From Oscillospiraceae bacterium (GTDB lineage: Bacteria; Bacillota; Clostridia; Oscillospirales; Ruminococcaceae), in assembly GCA_021200565.1 (NCBI GenBank), contig JAJQGJ010000012.1, positions 195,464 through 259,463 of the forward strand: 64,000 bases of DNA, given 5' to 3'. This document shows positions 43,005 to 52,289 of the stretch, in pieces. A model generated the notes under the pieces. The model made no database searches. It was not told the DNA's origin and worked only from the letters and a program-made list of their open reading frames with translations. Made by a program: the position numbers and the translations under genes. Position 1 is the first letter of the stretch. Each line of letters starts with the position of its first letter.

Positions 43005-43124
43005 GCCCTCTCAGTCAGCTTCGCTGACAGCTCTCCCAAAGGGAGAGCCAAGTAGAGCACTCGACAAAATCTCGGCTCCCCCTCTGGGGGAGCTGGCTGC
43101 GCCACGGGCGCAGACTGAGAGGGC
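43005..43124. repeat. Intergenic palindromic element, family A (complete)
   Basis: GCCCTCTCAGTC (43005-43016) and GACTGAGAGGGC (43113-43124) are perfect 12-bp terminal inverted repeats around a 120-bp element with an inner GGCTCCC arm. It lies between uppP and ftsK. Confidence 0.85.
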
Positions 43125-43138
43125 GACCCGCAGGGTCG

Positions 43139-44005
43139 TTATCCACCTATTACGAAAGCATGCCCTACTATTGCTTCGAGTATTGCAATTATGATTACAA
43201 CTATGCCTAAAACTCCGGTGTAGATCCAGAAAATCTTGAACTTTTCGGTTTTGACTATGTACTGGATCAGCCTTATCGCTATAAAGCCTACAACCGCTGC
43301 TACTATAAAGCCGACAAGGCACGGCAGGAAGCCGATTGAGCTTTCTGAGCCTATTGCTCCGCCAATTTCAGATATGCAGCCGGCTATTATTGCAGGAATT
43401 CCCAGGATGAACGAATAGCTGACGGCGGCGTCTCTTGAAAGTCCGCAGAAGATGCCTGCTGAAATTGTCGAGCCGGAGCGGGAAACGCCCGGCAAAAGCG
43501 CAACGCCCTGGAAGAAACCTATCTTTACCGAGTCGGAATACTTCAGGTCGGTCATCTTTTTCGAGCCCTTTGCAGACATATCCGCCATGAAGAGGATTGC
43601 CGCAGTATAGAGGAAGCAGATGCCCTCCATCAGAATTGATCCGTCCTCAGAGAAGCTCTCGAAGAAGCCCTTGAAGATTGCGAACGGGATGAGCATGGCT
43701 GTCGAAATTATGAACATGAATAAAAGCCGTCTCTCGGGAGAAGCGTTGTCGATTGAGAACTTTCTCTGAAAGATGTCCTTTATCATCGAGATGAATTCCT
43801 TTATGAGCTTCCAGATTTCCTTATAGTAAACAGCGCAGACTGCAACCAGGGTGCCAAGATGCAGAACGGCAGTCAGAACAAGCCCTTCCTCGCCGCTCGT
43901 GCCGGAAAAGTGCTGGAACAGCGAAAGGTGCCCCGACGACGAGACCGGCAGAAACTCCGTCAATCCCTGAATGATCCCTTGCCAGATTGCTGATAAAATC
44001 GACAT
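43139..44005 (-). CDS. uppP: Undecaprenyl-diphosphatase
   Basis: UppP (BacA) recycles undecaprenyl pyrophosphate, the lipid carrier for the cell wall. The 288-residue membrane protein has the two catalytic signatures EFLPVSSSGHL (near residue 17) and LLPGVSRSGSTISAG, and about eight hydrophobic segments. AAAGGG precedes the ATG. Confidence 0.95.
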   Translation of the reverse strand: MSILSAIWQGIIQGLTEFLPVSSSGHLSLFQHFSGTSGEEGLVLTAVLHLGTLVAVCAVYYKEIWKLIKEFISMIKDIFQRKFSIDNASPERRLLFMFIISTAMLIPFAIFKGFFESFSEDGSILMEGICFLYTAAILFMADMSAKGSKKMTDLKYSDSVKIGFFQGVALLPGVSRSGSTISAGIFCGLSRDAAVSYSFILGIPAIIAGCISEIGGAIGSESSIGFLPCLVGFIVAAVVGFIAIRLIQYIVKTEKFKIFWIYTGVLGIVVIIIAILEAIVGHAFVIGG

Positions 44006-44060
44006 ATGCTCAAGCCCTTTCTATGAATAAATCTGTTTTGCTTTTTGGTGTGGCGACTTC

Positions 44061-44149
44061 TGTAGGGGCGGATATTATCCGCCCGTTTTTTGCAGGTGCT
44101 TTGGTTCGGGCGGTCAGCTAGCTTGCTAGCTGTATATCCAGCCCCTACA
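44061..44149. repeat. Intergenic palindromic element, family B (89 bp)
   Basis: TGTAGGGGC (44061-44069) and GCCCCTACA (44141-44149) bound a palindromic element. It contains an internal insertion of CAGCTAGCTTGCTAGCTG compared with the 72-bp copies. Confidence 0.8.
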
Positions 44150-44150
44150 A

Positions 44151-44339
44151 TTAAATCCGCTTCCCGGGAATGTACCGTTTGTCAAGATACATACTCGGGT
44201 CTGTAGAAAACAAGCTCTTTACTACTTTATTTTTGCCGGAAACAGTATATTCTACCTTTCCGTTACCGATGTCCATAAACTGCGTTGGTCTTTCGCTTTG
44301 GGTGAAGATGTCGTACTCACTGATTATTGTGTAGAGCAT
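44151..44339 (-). CDS. YlzJ-like protein
   Basis: This 62-residue protein begins [12 protein letters not shown] and contains ERPTQFMDIGNGKVEYTVSG, recognisable as the YlzJ family that follows the ClpP-like gene tepA in Firmicutes, as it does here. Its start touches the tepA stop. The function is unknown. Confidence 0.85.
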   Translation of the reverse strand: MLYTIISEYDIFTQSERPTQFMDIGNGKVEYTVSGKNKVVKSLFSTDPSMYLDKRYIPGKRI

Positions 44340-45025
44340 CAGGGTTCACCCTCTATCATCTTATATAAGCACTCAATAGCCTCGCTCAGACCTCCGACGG
44401 AATCGATTATTCCCTCAGCGACGGCATCCTCGCCGGTTAAGACGCTTCCGACGTCCATGACGAGTTCACCTGTCTGGAGCATCAGTTCCTTGAACCGCTC
44501 GGCTGAGATATTTGAATTGTCGGCAACGAACCGCACAATCCGCTCCTGCATCTTTTCAAAATAGGAAAGCGTCTGCGGGACTCCGAGAACCAGTCCTGTA
44601 AGCCTGACCGGATGAATTGTCATCGTTGCGGATTTTACAATGAACGAGTGTCTGGCGCTGACCGCAAGCGGCACGCCTATCGAATGCCCGCCCCCGACAA
44701 CTATCGAAACTGTCGGCGTCTTCATTGAAGATATTAGCTCCGCAAGCGCCAAGCCGGCTTCGACATCGCCGCCGACGGTGTTTATGATTATTATGAGCCC
44801 TTCTATGGTCGCATCCTGCTCGATGGCAACGAGTGCCGGCATGATGTGCTCATATTTTGTGGTTTTGTTCTGCGGCGGAAGGATATAGTGCCCCTCAATC
44901 TGCCCGATAACGCTGAGGCAGTGTATGAGGTGCCTCGAATTCTGGATCGCAATATCACGATACTGCTCCGAAAACTCCGCCTGCTCCTCGGTGACTTCGC
45001 TGCTTTCCGCAACTCCTTCGGTCAT
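44339..45025 (-). CDS. TepA, ClpP-family serine protease
   Basis: The 228-residue ClpP/crotonase-fold protein has [21 protein letters not shown], a [15 protein letters not shown] nucleophile-elbow region, and [15 protein letters not shown]. TepA has been linked to protein secretion and signal-peptide degradation in Bacillus. The ATG at 45025 follows an AAGGAG-type site. It heads the tepA-ylzJ pair, followed by uppP and ftsK. Confidence 0.88.
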   Translation of the reverse strand: MTEGVAESSEVTEEQAEFSEQYRDIAIQNSRHLIHCLSVIGQIEGHYILPPQNKTTKYEHIMPALVAIEQDATIEGLIIIINTVGGDVEAGLALAELISSMKTPTVSIVVGGGHSIGVPLAVSARHSFIVKSATMTIHPVRLTGLVLGVPQTLSYFEKMQERIVRFVADNSNISAERFKELMLQTGELVMDVGSVLTGEDAVAEGIIDSVGGLSEAIECLYKMIEGEP

Positions 45026-45253
45026 ACTACCAACTCCTTTTGAAGTAGTTTGACCGATATTAAATCAAATATGCGGCAAAGCTGCCTGATTGCGCATTAC
45101 GCATTATTTTTAATTATACTCTATAAAAGCGAAATCGTCAAGGAAATAAGAGCATTTTTGCCGAAACAAATTTGATTCTGAAGCAGCTGAAATGTCTGCA
45201 ATTTTCTTTAACGGTTTTGACGGATTCCGTAAATACTGTACAAAAACTTATGA

Positions 45254-45282
45254 TTGCGTCCGAATATTAAAATTGTTATAAT
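45254..45282 (+). promoter_or_regulatory. Sigma-A promoter of the third lipoprotein copy
   Basis: TTGCGT (45254-45259), 17 bases, then TATAAT (45277-45282), 45 bases before the start codon. I see no further gene in the 303-base gap from 45025 to 45328. Confidence 0.7.
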
Positions 45283-45327
45283 GACATCAGGAATATATTC
45301 TACAAACTCTTGAAAGGAAACACCAAC

Positions 45328-46765
45328 ATGAAAAAAATTATTTCGCTTTCGCTGGCGATTGTTATGATAATGGCACTCGTGGGATGTGGGAGCTCTTCAA
45401 GGCAGATAGTCAAGCTTACCCTCTCGACAGAGGACTCTCAGGCAATCTTAGCCGCCGCAGGAATCCGGCTTCCCGACGCCGAAGACACCGCTGCTTCGGG
45501 AACCACGGTCAAATGGTATGCGTGGTATGACGACTTCCACAACTATTCGGAGGATGAGGTTGTCAACACCGGTTACTACACCTTCACCGAAAAATACGGC
45601 TGCGAGGTGCAGTGGATCGAGTGCATATGGGATGCAAGATTTGACGACCTGGCGAATCTCGTTCTCTCTTCGAACTCGCCTGACTGCTACCCCGGCGACG
45701 TTGAAACCTATCCTGCAAACTGCATCAAGGGCATGTTCCAGGCAGTTGACCCATACATAGACTACAGCGATCCTCTCTGGGAAGGCACCGCAGACCTGGC
45801 GTATTCAAGATTTACTCTTGGAGATCACGTTTATATGATCATAACCGACATAACCATCGAGCATGTTGTCGCCTATAACAGGCGTGTCATCGACGAATAT
45901 GGCTATGACGATCCGGCTGAGCTCTACTGGAACGGCGAATGGACATGGGACGTCTTCCTGGACATGTGCATCGACTTCTCGGATGCAGATGAGGACAGAT
46001 ATGCCCTCGACGGCTGGGCTTACGACAACGCTCTGATGGAGTCCAGCGGCACCGACGTCGTCACATACGATGTCGAGCTGGGAGAATTCGTCACGAATTT
46101 AGACGACCCGAGGCTTGAGCGTGCTGCCAATCTCATATATGAGCTCAAAAAGAACGACTGCATCTATCCCGTCTGGAACAACGGCTGGACGCTCCGAGGC
46201 GGTCAGGAGATCGAGGGCGTTGGAATCAAGGAGGGGCTTACTCTCTTCTGGCTCAGGAGGCACATGGGCATTCACAGGAACGGTTGAAGAAATGAGCCAG
46301 ATCTGGGGAGACATCTCCGAGGGCGAGCTGATGTTCTGCCCGCTTCCTCGTGACTCTGAGGGCGACGGCAACCACTATGTGACCGTCAAGACCGGCGGCT
46401 ATGTCATCGTTGAGGGCGCTGAGAACCCCGAGGGCGTTGCGCTCTTGGCATCCTGCGACAGATTCAAGATTCTTGACCCGACAGTAGTCTCAGTCGACCG
46501 CAAGCAGCTTGAAGAGATATATCTCTGGACAGACGAAATGCTCGAAATGTACGACCACGTTCACGACCTCGCAAACGGCGACTACACGGTTGTAGTTTAC
46601 GATGCCGGTCTCGGCGATAAAGTAGACGACGCCGTCAACAGCTGCAAGGAGCTCGGGCGCCTCGCCACTGCCTCCACCTGGGCGCAGGTAAAGGAATCCT
46701 ATTCGGAGAAGCTCGAATACTATGTCGGACTGCTGAATGATGAGGTTGAGGAATATAATTCGTAA
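45328..46765 (+). pseudogene. Solute-binding-like lipoprotein, paralogue 3, frameshifted
   Basis: This third member of the family at 1693 and 3430 is on the opposite strand and 40 kb away. It has the same signal peptide (MKKIISLSLAI, lipobox LVGC) and YDDPAELYWNGEWTWD motif. The first frame (45328-46287) runs to GLTLFWLRRHMGIHRNG and stops. The proper continuation (GTWAFTGTVEEMSQIWGD to the C-terminus at 46765) is one frame over. Comparison with paralogue 2 (LLLFYIRGSWVFTGTV) shows that one extra base in CTCAGGAGGCAC (46253-46264) causes the break. The rest is intact and its promoter looks good, so the loss is recent or the base is a sequencing error. Confidence 0.8.
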
Positions 46766-46785
46766 TTCTTAATGCGGACTACTGG

Positions 46786-46857
46786 TGTAGGGGCGGATAT
46801 TATCCGCCCGCACCTCTTGCAGACACCCACAACGGGCGGATAATATCCGCCCCTACA
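46786..46857. repeat. Intergenic palindromic element, family B (complete, 72 bp)
   Basis: TGTAGGGGCGGATATTATCC and its inverted partner form long terminal repeats of about 25 bp around a 22-base centre. It has the same total length as the copy at 56523. Confidence 0.85.
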
Positions 46858-46897
46858 AGAAGAGCACCAATCGAAATTTGCGATTAGTGCTCTTCTT
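46858..46897. terminator. Long hairpin with flanking A/T runs, candidate bidirectional terminator
   Basis: AGAAGAGCAC...AATCG pairs with CGATT...GTGCTCTTCT, between the frameshifted lipoprotein gene and the converging desulfoferrodoxin gene. Confidence 0.6.
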
Positions 46898-46937
46898 AAT
46901 TACGAATTCCTAATTAAGAATTACGCATTGCAAGGCG

Positions 46938-47312
46938 TCAGCCTTGCCAAAGTCCATGCAGATTGCAATAAGCATAAACCGCTACAACTTCATCACCCGG
47001 GAGGAGTGCGAAGCTGGCTTTCGGAGCGTCAGTGGGAGTGAGAACCTTTCTCTGATTGCCGTTTTTGGTTTCAAGAAGGATCCACTCTATGTAGTGAGCC
47101 TCGGTCATCGGATGCTCGACTGAACCGACGGTGACGTTTACGACGCCGTTCTCAACAGTGTAGACCGGGATGTGCTTTTCGTGGGCTGCCTCGGTGGTTC
47201 CGGGAACGAGCTCCTTCATAGGCTCGCCGCAGCAGATGACAGGCACGCCTTTGTCCTTGATTTTAGCAATAATTTGTCCACAATGGGAGCAGATATAGAA
47301 CTTAAGCTTCAT
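46938..47312 (-). CDS. Desulfoferrodoxin (superoxide reductase)
   Basis: This iron protein reduces superoxide to hydrogen peroxide without making oxygen, as in anaerobes. The 124-residue product has an N-terminal rubredoxin-like domain (CSHCG and CCGEP, four Cys). The C-terminal domain holds the catalytic-iron ligands: EKHIPVY, GSVEHPMTEAHYIEWI and YCNLHGLW (His and Cys). Start at 47312 after TTGGAGG. It stands alone and supports an anaerobic host. Confidence 0.95.
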   Translation of the reverse strand: MKLKFYICSHCGQIIAKIKDKGVPVICCGEPMKELVPGTTEAAHEKHIPVYTVENGVVNVTVGSVEHPMTEAHYIEWILLETKNGNQRKVLTPTDAPKASFALLPGDEVVAVYAYCNLHGLWQG

Positions 47313-47376
47313 AGTGTTTACCTCCAAGTATTATTCTTGTGTTTATGATAGCATATCTTGGCTCACTTTTCAAGAT

Positions 47377-48648
47377 CTAATCATCAGAAACTGTGAGGAC
47401 TCCAACCTGTCCCAGAACTCTTTCCGCTTCATCGGAGTTGAGCTCGCCAACCGAGCCCATCTTTTTCTGGATGATGTCTGAGCGGTGCTTGAGTTCGTCG
47501 ACGCCTGAGCGTGCTGAGTCAAGCTGCTTCATAACCTTGTCGATCTGTGTGCCGAACTTCTGATACTGCGCCTTGACAGCCATGAGTAGCTTGAGAACCT
47601 CTGCACTCTTTTCGTTGAGTGCGACGTTTGCGAATCCTACACGCAGGCTGTTGAGAAGAGCCGTTATCGTTGTGGGACCGGCTATCATGATCTTCTCGTT
47701 CTGCTGGCACCACTCGGACAAACCGTCAATCCGGAGCACCTCGGCATAGAGTCCCTCAGTCGGCAGGAACATGATTGCGAAGTCGGTTGTGTACGGCGGA
47801 TCGATGTATTTTGAAGAGATGCTCTTTGCCTCTGCCTTGATTCGCTGCTCGAGCTCCTTGACTCCTGCTGCCACTGCTGCCGGGTCGCAGGCTTCGGAGG
47901 CATCTAAAATCTTATTGTAGATGTCGGAGGGCATCTTCGAGTCGATGGGAAGATAGGCAAACGACTTCTTGTCGCCGGTGCTCGACGGAAGCCTGACGGC
48001 AAATTCGACTCTGTCGGAGGAACCACGCTTTGTGGCGACGTTCTTTTCATACTGGGATGAGGACATTGTGTCCTCAAGTATCGCTGCAAGCTGCTGCTCA
48101 CCCCAGATGCCACGTGTTTTGACATTTGAAAGAGTGCGGTTAAGATCCTGAACTCCTCCTGAAAGCTGGTTGAGCTCGCCCAATGTCTTGTAGAGCTCGC
48201 TTAATTGCTCGCCAATCTGCTTGAAGTTTGAGTCGAGGCGCTCGTTCAGGGTTTTCTGCATCTTTTCGTCGACAACACCCTTTATCTCGCCTAGCTTCTC
48301 GTTCATGGTGTTCCTCACACTTCCGAAGCCGCTCTCCATCGTGTCGGTCTGTGAACGACGGAAGGCTTCAATCGACTTCGAGAGCTCCTCACGGTTGTCG
48401 GAAAGTGACTTCGAGAGCTCCTGCCTTAGAATCTGGTCGGACGTCAGCTGAGAGGAACGGATTCCCTCAATCTGCGCTTTTATCTCGCCGATGGGCTTCG
48501 AGCTCTCCCTGATTTCGGAAATAATCCTCTCGTTCTCCTGGGAGGTGTCCTTCTGGGCGTTCTTTTTCCCGAAGTAGATAACCGCTCCGAGAACTGCCGC
48601 CAGGAGAACTATAGCTATGACAAGTAAAACCGTCATCAGTGTTTGCAT
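47377..48648 (-). CDS. rmuC: DNA recombination protein RmuC
   Basis: The 423-residue protein has an N-terminal membrane helix (about 1-25), a long coiled coil (about 35-150), and the RmuC nuclease-like domain with TRGIWGEQQLAAILED, DSKMPSDIYNKI and PPYTTDFAIMFLPTEGLYAEVLR. RmuC limits inversions at short repeats. The start at 48648 follows AAAGGAAG. Its presence is of interest in a genome with so many palindromic repeats. Confidence 0.93.
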   Translation of the reverse strand: MQTLMTVLLVIAIVLLAAVLGAVIYFGKKNAQKDTSQENERIISEIRESSKPIGEIKAQIEGIRSSQLTSDQILRQELSKSLSDNREELSKSIEAFRRSQTDTMESGFGSVRNTMNEKLGEIKGVVDEKMQKTLNERLDSNFKQIGEQLSELYKTLGELNQLSGGVQDLNRTLSNVKTRGIWGEQQLAAILEDTMSSSQYEKNVATKRGSSDRVEFAVRLPSSTGDKKSFAYLPIDSKMPSDIYNKILDASEACDPAAVAAGVKELEQRIKAEAKSISSKYIDPPYTTDFAIMFLPTEGLYAEVLRIDGLSEWCQQNEKIMIAGPTTITALLNSLRVGFANVALNEKSAEVLKLLMAVKAQYQKFGTQIDKVMKQLDSARSGVDELKHRSDIIQKKMGSVGELNSDEAERVLGQVGVLTVSDD

Positions 48649-48672
48649 GATTAAACTTCCTTTCAAAATCCT

Positions 48673-48861
48673 CTAAACAGCTTGCTTAAATGTCTTGCAT
48701 TGCTCGCTGTTTTTTGGTATAATGTCTGTATCGGGTTCCGTCTGGGCTCTCAGAAGCTGTGCTTCCTTTTCATCATTATAGTTCTGGATGATGAGAAGAC
48801 CCTCCCTGAGCTTATAGACTCCGATAATTCCTAATGCAAGTGCAACCAAATATGTAAGCAT
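48673..48861 (-). CDS. Small membrane protein, unknown function
   Basis: This 62-residue frame has an AAGAAAGGCGG site before its ATG, an N-terminal hydrophobic helix (MLTYLVALALGIIGVY) and a charged tail. It lies 24 bases before rmuC on the same strand. No family is recognised. Confidence 0.5.
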   Translation of the reverse strand: MLTYLVALALGIIGVYKLREGLLIIQNYNDEKEAQLLRAQTEPDTDIIPKNSEQCKTFKQAV

Positions 48862-48992
48862 GATGATGCCGCCTTTCTTTAAGTTTCTGACACCATTATA
48901 CTATACAGGTTGTCCGTTTATTCGGACTATAGCACGACTTTATTCGATTTTCAGTACCATTTTTCGTACTTCGAAGATATTTTTTCGCAGAG

Positions 48993-49547
48993 GTGAGAGG
49001 TTTGTCCGGAATAAAACTGATTGCAGGCGTGAGCGTTAACGCCGATTCCGTCAAAAAAGAATATAAAATCGATGGCGAAAGGCTCATTCTCACTCTCTCG
49101 GCAGAGGATTACAAAGGCTTCTTCCGGCAGGCAATCGCCAAGTTCACCGAGCCGATGTTCTTCTTCATCGAAATTCCCGACGGGGATTCGGACGAGTATC
49201 TCACCTATTACCTGAACTGCACCGTTCCGGTTGCAAAGGCAATACTCAAGAGATACGGCGGAATCTTGTTCGCAGATGGCATCATCCGGTTCGGCTTCGG
49301 AAGCGACTCAGGCGACGAGATATACATGCAGGAATTCCAGCACCTCGAAATCTACTCTACCAGTTTATCAAAATTCGAGCCGATTGTAAAGAGCCTCGGC
49401 TACAAAAATAATCCGGAAGCGACTACTATCTGGGATGTACTCAGCGACGACACCCCCGGCATGAGGGAATGCGTCGAAGTCGACGACGAGAGCTTTGAGG
49501 ATATTATAGAGAATCTTACAGAAGTAGGATTGTATTTCAATGCGTAA
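48993..49547 (+). CDS. Hypothetical cytosolic protein
   Basis: The 184-residue acidic protein has no signal peptide or membrane helix. A GTG at 48993 and a TTG at 49002 are both possible starts and neither has an ideal binding site. Segments such as EPMFFFIEIPDGDSDEYLTYYL and FGFGSDSGDEIYMQEFQHLEIYS suggest an alpha/beta fold of the kind seen in small immunity-like proteins, but I cannot assign a family. Confidence 0.6.
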   Translation: MRGLSGIKLIAGVSVNADSVKKEYKIDGERLILTLSAEDYKGFFRQAIAKFTEPMFFFIEIPDGDSDEYLTYYLNCTVPVAKAILKRYGGILFADGIIRFGFGSDSGDEIYMQEFQHLEIYSTSLSKFEPIVKSLGYKNNPEATTIWDVLSDDTPGMRECVEVDDESFEDIIENLTEVGLYFNA

Positions 49548-49594
49548 TGCGTAATTAGTCGCCCTGCGGGCGACGCGCCTCCCTTTGGTCGGCG

Positions 49595-49642
49595 CACCTC
49601 TCAGTCGGCTTCGCCGACAGCTCCCCTTGACAGGGGAGCCAT
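49595..49642. repeat. Intergenic palindromic element, family A (half)
   Basis: ACCTCTCAGTCGGCTTCGCC and ACAGCTCCCCTTGACAGGGG are one arm of the family A element, upstream of the xylulokinase gene. Confidence 0.7.
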
Positions 49643-49699
49643 AAGCAATTCTAGTAAAAATCCGATTTACACATCGGAAACATATTGGAGGAATCATTT

Positions 49700-51223
49700 A
49701 TGGCTTACATTATAGGTGTAGACATTGGAACAAGCGGAACCAAAACGGTTCTGTTTGACGAATTGGGTAAGGTTATCGCTTCAAAGACGATAGAATACCC
49801 GATGTATCAGCCGAAGAACGGCTATGCAGAGCAGGAGCCCGCTGACTGGGCTAACGCCGCTATCGGCACTATCAAAGCTGTTGTCGCTGAAAGCGGAGTC
49901 AAGAAGGAGGATGTCAAGGGTATCGGTCTTTCCGGTCAGATGCACGGTCTTGTCATGCTCGACAAGGACAATGAGGTCATCCGCCGCTCTATCATCTGGT
50001 GCGATCAGAGAACCGCCAACGAAGTCGACGAGATGAATAGAATCTTAGGCAGAGAGAAGCTCATCGAGATAACCGCTAATCCCGCACTCACCGGCTGGAC
50101 AGCCGCAAAGATTCTCTGGGTCAAGAACAATGAGCCTGAGAACTACGAGCGCTGCCGCCACATTCTTCTCCCGAAGGATTATATAAGATTCGTTCTCACT
50201 CATGAGTATGCAACCGAGGTTTCGGATGCTTCCGGAATGCAGCTTCTTGACGTTCCGAAGAGAAACTGGTCGGAAGAGGTTATCTCAGCTCTCGGATTTG
50301 ACCGCTCGATGTTCGCTAACGTTTATGAATCCTGCGAGGTAACCGGCGGTCTTACGAAAGAGATCGCAGAAACTGTCGGACTTTGTGAGGGCACACCGGT
50401 TGTCGGCGGTGCCGGAGACAATGCTGCAGCTGCAGTCGGAACCGGAGTCGTTGAGGACGGCAAGGCGTTCACAACAATCGGCACCTCCGGCGTTGTATTC
50501 GCCCACACTTCAAGCATTTCTATAGATAAATTAGGCAGAGTCCACACCTGCTGCGCAGCAGTTCCGAACAGCTGGCATGTAATGGGCGTCACCCAGGGCG
50601 CAGGCTTGTCACTCAAGTGGTTCAGAGACAACTTCTGCAACGCTGAGAAAGAAACCGCAAAGATGATGGACGTCGACACATATTATCTCATGGACAAGGA
50701 GACTGCAACCGTCCCGATTGGTGCGAACAGACTTCTCTATCTTCCTTATCTTATGGGAGAGAGAACCCCGCACCTCGACCCGGATGCAAGAGGCGTGTTC
50801 TTCGGACTTTCCGCTATGCACACAAAGAAGGATATGCTCCGTGCTGTTATGGAGGGCGTTTCCTACTCGCTCCGTGACTGCGTCGAGGTGTTCAGACAGA
50901 TGAATATCAATGTTTCCGACATGATGGCATGCGGAGGCGGCGGCACCAGCCCGATCTGGAGACAGATGCTCGCAGACCTCTATAACTGCCCTGTAAAGAC
51001 CGCTTCCTCCAAGGAAGGTCCCGCACTCGGCGTTGCAATCCTCGCCGGAGTTGGCGCAGGTCTTTACTCAAGCGTTCCCGAAGCCTGCCACGCAATCATC
51101 AAGACCGACAAGGTTCAGGAGCCGATAGCAGAGGATGTCCCGAAGTATGAGGAGTTCTATAAGCTCTATACCGAGATCTATCCGGCACTCAAGGCAGAGT
51201 TTAAGAAGCTGGCGAGTCTGTAA
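49700..51223 (+). CDS. xylB: Xylulokinase (FGGY family)
   Basis: XylB phosphorylates D-xylulose for entry into the pentose phosphate pathway. The 507-residue FGGY kinase has the phosphate loop GVDIGTSGTKTVLFDE, the xylulokinase-type GLSGQMHGLVMLD and IIWCDQRT, GGAGDNAAAAVGTG, and the C-terminal CGGGGTSPIWRQMLAD. TTGGAGG precedes the ATG at 49700. No xylose isomerase or transporter lies beside it. Confidence 0.93.
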   Translation: MAYIIGVDIGTSGTKTVLFDELGKVIASKTIEYPMYQPKNGYAEQEPADWANAAIGTIKAVVAESGVKKEDVKGIGLSGQMHGLVMLDKDNEVIRRSIIWCDQRTANEVDEMNRILGREKLIEITANPALTGWTAAKILWVKNNEPENYERCRHILLPKDYIRFVLTHEYATEVSDASGMQLLDVPKRNWSEEVISALGFDRSMFANVYESCEVTGGLTKEIAETVGLCEGTPVVGGAGDNAAAAVGTGVVEDGKAFTTIGTSGVVFAHTSSISIDKLGRVHTCCAAVPNSWHVMGVTQGAGLSLKWFRDNFCNAEKETAKMMDVDTYYLMDKETATVPIGANRLLYLPYLMGERTPHLDPDARGVFFGLSAMHTKKDMLRAVMEGVSYSLRDCVEVFRQMNINVSDMMACGGGGTSPIWRQMLADLYNCPVKTASSKEGPALGVAILAGVGAGLYSSVPEACHAIIKTDKVQEPIAEDVPKYEEFYKLYTEIYPALKAEFKKLASL

Positions 51224-51230
51224 GGAGGGA

Positions 51231-51330
51231 CCACCCCTCAGTCGCACTTCTGTGCGAAGAAGTTTGGCATAGCCAAACTTCCGAAGTTCGCAAAGCGAAC
51301 GTCTGCGCTCCCCTTAAAAAGGGGAGCCAT
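51231..51330. repeat. Intergenic palindromic element, family A (diverged)
   Basis: CCACCCCTCAGTCGCAC, then nested GAAGTTTGG/CCAAACTTC and GAAGTTCGCAAAGCGAAC hairpins, and CTCCCCTTAAAAAGGGGAGC. Confidence 0.65.
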
Positions 51331-51354
51331 AACTGCTTCTTTCAAAAGTTTGAA

Positions 51355-51390
51355 TTGCCCCGACCAAAATAACAGTCGGGGCGATTTTTT
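51355..51390 (+). terminator. Terminator of xylB
   Basis: GCCCCGAC (51358-51365) pairs with GTCGGGGC (51375-51382), followed by GATTTTTT. Confidence 0.8.
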
Positions 51391-51411
51391 GTGATTTATC
51401 GTTCGATTTCC

Positions 51412-51440
51412 TTGACTTTTCCGTTCGGTTTGGATATAAT
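51412..51440 (+). promoter_or_regulatory. Sigma-A promoter of the PIN toxin-antitoxin operon
   Basis: TTGACT (51412-51417), 17 bases, TATAAT (51435-51440), 30 bases before the antitoxin start. Confidence 0.8.
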
Positions 51441-51469
51441 ATAGGTAGAATATCTAAGGAGATGATAAT

Positions 51470-51685
51470 ATGACCGTTACTGCAACCGAATTTAAAGTGA
51501 ACCTCGGAAAATATCTCGTTCTTGCCGAAACCGAGGACGTATTTATCTCAAAAAACGGCAAAGTAAGCGTCAAGCTTGTCAACAGCAATCAGGACAAGGT
51601 TGAGGCTATGCAGTCTCTCTTTGGCATTCTCCCGCCGGACATTTCTCCTGAGGAAGCCCGGGAAGAAAGGCTCGGGAGAATATGA
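51470..51685 (+). CDS. Phd/YefM-type antitoxin
   Basis: The 71-residue protein begins MTVTATEFKVNLGKYLVLAE and continues with VFISKNGKVSVKLV, the DNA-binding fold of Phd/YefM antitoxins. The C-terminal tail would neutralise the toxin. The stop overlaps the toxin ATG (ATGA). As in other type II systems it probably represses its own promoter. Confidence 0.88.
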   Translation: MTVTATEFKVNLGKYLVLAETEDVFISKNGKVSVKLVNSNQDKVEAMQSLFGILPPDISPEEAREERLGRI

Positions 51686-52113
51686 ACGTAATCGTGGACA
51701 CATGCGTCATCATCGACGCTCTTGCCAACCGTGAGCCTTTTGCCGAAGCCGCTCAGGCGCTTTGCCTTACCGTAGCAAATGATAAAATCACCGGCTTTAT
51801 ACCCGCCAAATCCGTTGCTGACATCTACTACATCATGCACAGATACTTTCATAGCAACGCTGAGACACGAGCTCTCCTGAAAAAGCTTTTTATGTCCTTC
51901 GGCATCCTCGACACAACAGCCCTTGACTGCCGGAATGCTCTTACTTCCCCGATTTCCGATTTTGAAGACGCCATTCTCGCCGAAACCGCCTATAGATGCG
52001 GAGTAGACTATATCGTCACGAGGAACACAAAAGATTTCGCTCGCTCTGTTGTGCCGGTTGTGACAGCGGAGGAGGTTATGGAGATTCTCAGAGAAACAGT
52101 GAAAGAAGAATGA
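51682..52113 (+). CDS. PIN-domain toxin (VapC-like ribonuclease)
   Basis: The 143-residue PIN nuclease has the acidic residues in VDTCVIIDAL (Asp6), a central Glu/Asp pair in DFEDAILAETA, and IVTRNTKDFA at the C-terminal site. VapC toxins cut tRNA or rRNA when freed from the antitoxin. It forms a coupled operon with the gene at 51470. Confidence 0.9.
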   Translation: MNVIVDTCVIIDALANREPFAEAAQALCLTVANDKITGFIPAKSVADIYYIMHRYFHSNAETRALLKKLFMSFGILDTTALDCRNALTSPISDFEDAILAETAYRCGVDYIVTRNTKDFARSVVPVVTAEEVMEILRETVKEE

Positions 52114-52116
52114 ACA

Positions 52117-52153
52117 CTAAAAAGCGCACCTTGTCTGTTGGTGCGCTTTTTAT
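52117..52153 (+). terminator. Terminator of the toxin-antitoxin operon
   Basis: AAAAAGCGCACC pairs with GGTGCGCTTTTT, followed by ATTTT. Confidence 0.85.
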
Positions 52154-52289
52154 TTTAACCCCAAATCCCCTCCCTGCATAAAATGAACCAAGCCTCGTTT
52201 TCTCCCCGGTGGGGCTGAATAAACGGCTTTGATGTCGTCAACAATAATGGCATCGATACGTTTATTACCTCGAAAGGAATGGTGATTTT

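Noticed and set aside
42953-43105. N-terminal extension of FtsK
   Set aside because: The extra 51 codons run into the family A repeat; the ATG at 42952 has a proper binding site and starts the conserved basic N-terminus.
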